Source: CAYZMH01 sp964479445
Lineage (GTDB): Bacteria; Bacteroidota; Bacteroidia; Bacteroidales; GCA-2748055
Direction: 5' to 3'
Length of the DNA: 25,137 nt
Assembly: GCA_964479445.1 (NCBI GenBank)
Contig: CAYZMH010000055.1
Span: forward strand, 1 to 25,137
The notes beneath the pieces were generated by a model that was given only the letters and a program-made list of their open reading frames with translations, was not told where the DNA came from and ran no database searches. The translations under genes were made by a program, and so were the position numbers. Below are positions 22,920-25,137 of the stretch, in pieces. Position 1 is the first letter of the stretch. Every line of letters starts with the position of its first letter.

Positions 22920-23498
22920 ATGATACAAATTGAGGATAAGTTGGTAAGCACTGAACTATTTGATCAATGGTTTGTATGCCATATGGATAAATGTCATGGC
23001 CTGTGCTGTGTACATGGTGATGCAGGGGCTCCGCTCGAGGAGGAGGAGTCTGAAATACTGGTTGAAGAGTTAGAAAGGATTAAACCATATATGCGAAAGG
23101 AGGGTATTGAAGCGGTATCAAAAAAAGGCACCTGGCATTATGACGAGGATGGAGATCGGGTGACACCTTTGATTGGGAGGGAAGAGTGTGCCTATGTTTT
23201 TTTTGATGATGGTATTGCCCGGTGCGCTATAGAGTCGGCATTTATGGCAAAAGCTACTACATTCCGAAAGCCTATCTCGTGTCATTTATATCCCATTCGC
23301 ACGAGCAAGGTTGGTAATATGACAGCGCTCAATTACCATCGTTGGGAGATATGCAAACCCGCTGTTTCCCTGGGTGAACATTACGGGATGCCTGTATTTC
23401 GGTTTGTCAAGGATGCATTAACAAGGGCATTCGGTCCCTCTTTTTATGAAGAGATGGAGCGTGTATACTCAGAGTGGAAAATCCAATCGCAACTATAA
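22920..23498 (+). CDS. DUF3109 family cysteine-cluster protein
   Basis: 192 residues of the DUF3109 family (PF11307), related to the YkgJ-like zinc/iron-chelating cysteine-cluster proteins. Eight cysteines are arranged as Cys20, Cys25, Cys29, Cys30 (VCHMDKCHGLCC), Cys90 (EECAY), Cys102 (RCAIE), Cys121 (SCHLYPIR) and Cys145 (EICKP), typical of the family and suggesting a metal or Fe-S site. No biochemical function is established for the family as far as I know. It precedes a peptidase gene by 11 bp, so the two are probably co-transcribed. A promoter-like CACCTTTG (22839-22846) differs from the -7 consensus at one position. Confidence 0.88.
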   Translation: MIQIEDKLVSTELFDQWFVCHMDKCHGLCCVHGDAGAPLEEEESEILVEELERIKPYMRKEGIEAVSKKGTWHYDEDGDRVTPLIGREECAYVFFDDGIARCAIESAFMAKATTFRKPISCHLYPIRTSKVGNMTALNYHRWEICKPAVSLGEHYGMPVFRFVKDALTRAFGPSFYEEMERVYSEWKIQSQL

Positions 23499-23509
23499 AT
23501 TTATATTTT

Positions 23510-24877
23510 ATGGAACACATTAAAAGTTACATTGAAAGCAATAAGGACCGGTTCCTGGAGGAGCTTTTTAACTTCATCCGGATTCCATCCATCAGTTCCA
23601 GTGAGGAGCACAAGGATGAAATGCTGCGGGCGGCAGATTACGTCAGGCAGGCCCTGCTGGATGCAGGAACCGATAAGGCAGAAGTCATGTCTACCAAAGG
23701 TAATCCGGTGGTGTATGGAGAAAAAATGGTGAATCCCGACCTGCCCACGGTTCTGGTTTATGGACATTATGATGTACAGCCGGTCGAACCCCTGGAGCTA
23801 TGGCATTCCAAGCCTTTTGAGCCTGAAATCCGCGATGAAAAGATCTACGCAAGGGGGGCGGATGATGACAAAGGTCAGATGTTCATGCATGTAAAGGCAT
23901 TTGAATATATGAACCGGCAGGGAAACCTTCCCTGTAACGTCAAGTTTATGGTTGAAGGCGAGGAGGAGATAGGCTCTCCAAGCTTGAAGTCATTCTGTTT
24001 GCAGAATAAGGAATTGTTAAAGTCTGATGTTATACTGATCTCGGACACCACCATGATTGCCCAGGATACTCCCTCCGTTACCGTGGGGTTACGCGGTCTC
24101 AGCTATCTGCAGGTAGAGGTGACGGGTCCGAATCGCGATCTTCATTCCGGACTCTACGGAGGTGCAGTAGCCAATCCGGTCAATGTCTTAACACATATGT
24201 TAGCTTCCCTGACTGATGATAAAAAACGCATCACTATTCCGGGTTTTTATGATGATGCCAAAGAGGTAAGTCAGGAAGAGCGGGATGAAATGGCCAAAGC
24301 ACCTTTTAATGAACAGGCTTATAAAGAATCCATCGACGTCTCGGAGCTGGATGGAGAATTTGGTTTTACAACAACAGAACGAACGGGTATCAGGCCCAGT
24401 CTTGATATATGTGGCATATGGGGTGGATTCGCAGGCGAGGGAGCAAAAACTATTTTACCTTCCAGGGCATTTGCGAAGGTTTCCATGAGGCTTGTCCCCA
24501 ATCAGAATTCGAAAAAAATCGATGAATTATTCATCAGGCATATAAAATCCCTGGCACCGGATACCGTGAAAGTCGATGTGAAGAGTCTGCATGGAGGACA
24601 GGGCTATGTCTCACCTATTGACACTGCGGCTTACCAGGCTGCCAGTCGGGCCATAGAGAAAACATTCGGAAAGAAACCCATCCCGGTACGCAGCGGGGGC
24701 AGCATTCCCATTGTGGCAGATTTTGAAGAAGTTCTCGGTGTTAAATCCATTCTTATGGGGTTCGGACTGGAGTCAGATGCCATCCACTCACCCAACGAGA
24801 ATTATCCCTTGTTCAATTTCTTCAAGGGAATAGAGACCATTCCTTATTTCTACCACTATTTTTCAGGTAAGCACTAA
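23510..24877 (+). CDS. M20 family dipeptidase (metallopeptidase)
   Basis: 455 residues from ATG 23510; the frame extends 12 codons upstream into the DUF3109 gene, but 23510 gives the standard N-terminus of the family (MEHIKSYIESNKDRFLEEL). Zinc-binding and catalytic residues are in place: His86 and Asp88 (GHYDVQP), bridging Asp119 (GADDDKG), the Glu pair in EGEEEIGS (about 152-153), Asp in LISDTT and the final His in AIHSPNE. The family (carboxypeptidase G2/CNDP-like) hydrolyses dipeptides or short peptides in the cytoplasm with two zinc ions. No signal peptide is present. It follows DUF3109 by 11 bp. Fermentation of amino acids or peptides would fit the hydrogenase lifestyle, but that is an inference. 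Confidence 0.95.
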   Translation: MEHIKSYIESNKDRFLEELFNFIRIPSISSSEEHKDEMLRAADYVRQALLDAGTDKAEVMSTKGNPVVYGEKMVNPDLPTVLVYGHYDVQPVEPLELWHSKPFEPEIRDEKIYARGADDDKGQMFMHVKAFEYMNRQGNLPCNVKFMVEGEEEIGSPSLKSFCLQNKELLKSDVILISDTTMIAQDTPSVTVGLRGLSYLQVEVTGPNRDLHSGLYGGAVANPVNVLTHMLASLTDDKKRITIPGFYDDAKEVSQEERDEMAKAPFNEQAYKESIDVSELDGEFGFTTTERTGIRPSLDICGIWGGFAGEGAKTILPSRAFAKVSMRLVPNQNSKKIDELFIRHIKSLAPDTVKVDVKSLHGGQGYVSPIDTAAYQAASRAIEKTFGKKPIPVRSGGSIPIVADFEEVLGVKSILMGFGLESDAIHSPNENYPLFNFFKGIETIPYFYHYFSGKH

Positions 24878-24884
24878 TAAGCAC

Positions 24885-24908
24885 CAGGATCGCCTGTCCT
24901 GTTTTTTT
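24885..24908 (+). terminator. Terminator after the M20 dipeptidase
   Basis: CAGGA at 24885-24889 and TCCTG at 24897-24901 form a short stem with a 7-base loop, followed by seven T (24902-24908). It begins eight bases after the stop codon. Confidence 0.6.
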
Positions 24909-24956
24909 CTATTTCACACTGATTTTTGAATAAGGAGGATTCATGAATCATTTTTT

Positions 24957-24984
24957 ACCGGCAAGTTATGCTTGCCGGTTTTTT
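24957..24984 (+). terminator. Strong second terminator
   Basis: ACCGGCAAG (24957-24965), loop TTATG, CTTGCCGGT (24971-24979), then a T-run to 24984. It is a perfect 9-bp stem, stronger than the hairpin just upstream, so the dipeptidase operon has a double stop. Confidence 0.9.
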
Positions 24985-25090
24985 ATTAAAATATTGACAG
25001 ATCCTGATAAAAAACCCTGTTTAGCGCATAAAAAAACACTAAAAAATAAAAATACCCCTTAAAAAACAGGGGTAATAACAAAAAAATACA

Positions 25091-25098
25091 TACATTTG
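25091..25098 (+). promoter_or_regulatory. -7 element of a gene at or beyond the right edge
   Basis: TACATTTG matches TAnnTTTG, with no clear -33 at 19 bp. The only ATG after it is the last three bases (25135-25137), about 33 bases from the inferred start of transcription, so a plus-strand gene may begin exactly at the window edge. A 7-bp inverted repeat (25053-25059 and 25068-25074) lies just upstream. Confidence 0.45.
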
Positions 25099-25137
25099 CC
25101 TCGTGAGCTTATTATTGTAGAACCCAAAAAAGAAATG

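Noticed and set aside
24943..25062. 39-codon frame with a strong AAGGAGGA site and ATG at 24943
   Set aside because: The strong terminator at 24957-24984 lies inside it, it has no promoter between the two terminators, and the peptide is low-complexity Lys/Asn-rich. The ribosome-site-like sequence is probably a remnant or chance.
1..25137. Search for mobile elements, CRISPR arrays, tRNA and rRNA
   Set aside because: No transposase, integrase or terminal repeats, no regularly spaced repeats with unique spacers and no cloverleaf-like or rRNA-like segments were seen.

Overview
The window reads as chromosome of an anaerobic, fermentative member of the Bacteroidota, probably a marine or sediment Bacteroidales/Marinilabiliales-type organism (the order is an inference). 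Four things support this: type IX secretion (T9SS) type A and type B sorting domains, a PorP/SprF-family protein, Bacteroidota-style promoters (-33 TTTG-like, about 19 bp, -7 TAnnTTTG), and Bacteroidota-typical families such as DUF3109 and LytS/LytR pairs. I see no phage, insertion sequence, CRISPR array, tRNA or rRNA. The sequence has two assembly gaps, 10 N in hydC and 100 N in a fasciclin gene, and neither can have its written length.

Layout. 1-3991 (+): cell-surface cassette with the 3' end of a HYR-repeat adhesin, a second secreted Ig-like protein ending in the same tail, a T9SS type B protein and its PorP/SprF partner. 4120-6654 (+): envelope-stress-like operon of a LiaF-like membrane protein, a LytS-type histidine kinase and a LytTR response regulator. 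6690-7079 (+): GroES-family protein. 7091-8101 (-): D-lactate dehydrogenase, divergent from the next block.

8321-16722 (+) is the centre of the window. It is an electron-bifurcating [FeFe]-hydrogenase (HydB, HydA, HydC) preceded by a signalling module: DRTGG protein, RsbW-like ATPase, putative sensory [FeFe]-hydrogenase (HydS, group D-like), second DRTGG protein, PHP phosphoesterase, histidine-kinase-type ATPase and a small ferredoxin-like protein. The type of neighbourhood is known from Thermotogae and Clostridia. No DNA-binding output gene is present. Two perfect copies of a Crp/Fnr-type palindrome (TGTTA-N6-TAACA) bracket the first promoter, and a third variant (TGTGA-N6-TAACA) lies just upstream of the second. 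The block therefore looks like one redox regulon, perhaps shared with the divergent lactate dehydrogenase, since both pathways dispose of NADH.

16803-18694 (-): a membrane zincin-like DUF3267 protein and a lipoprotein serpin, translationally overlapping. 18778-19671 (+): EamA transporter, overlapping at its 3' end a TPR secreted protein (19637-20749, -). 20832-22650 (-): a four-domain fasciclin (FAS1) T9SS protein with a collapsed-repeat assembly gap. 22920-24877 (+): DUF3109 protein and an M20 dipeptidase, then two terminators and a promoter that probably drives a gene beginning at or beyond the right edge.
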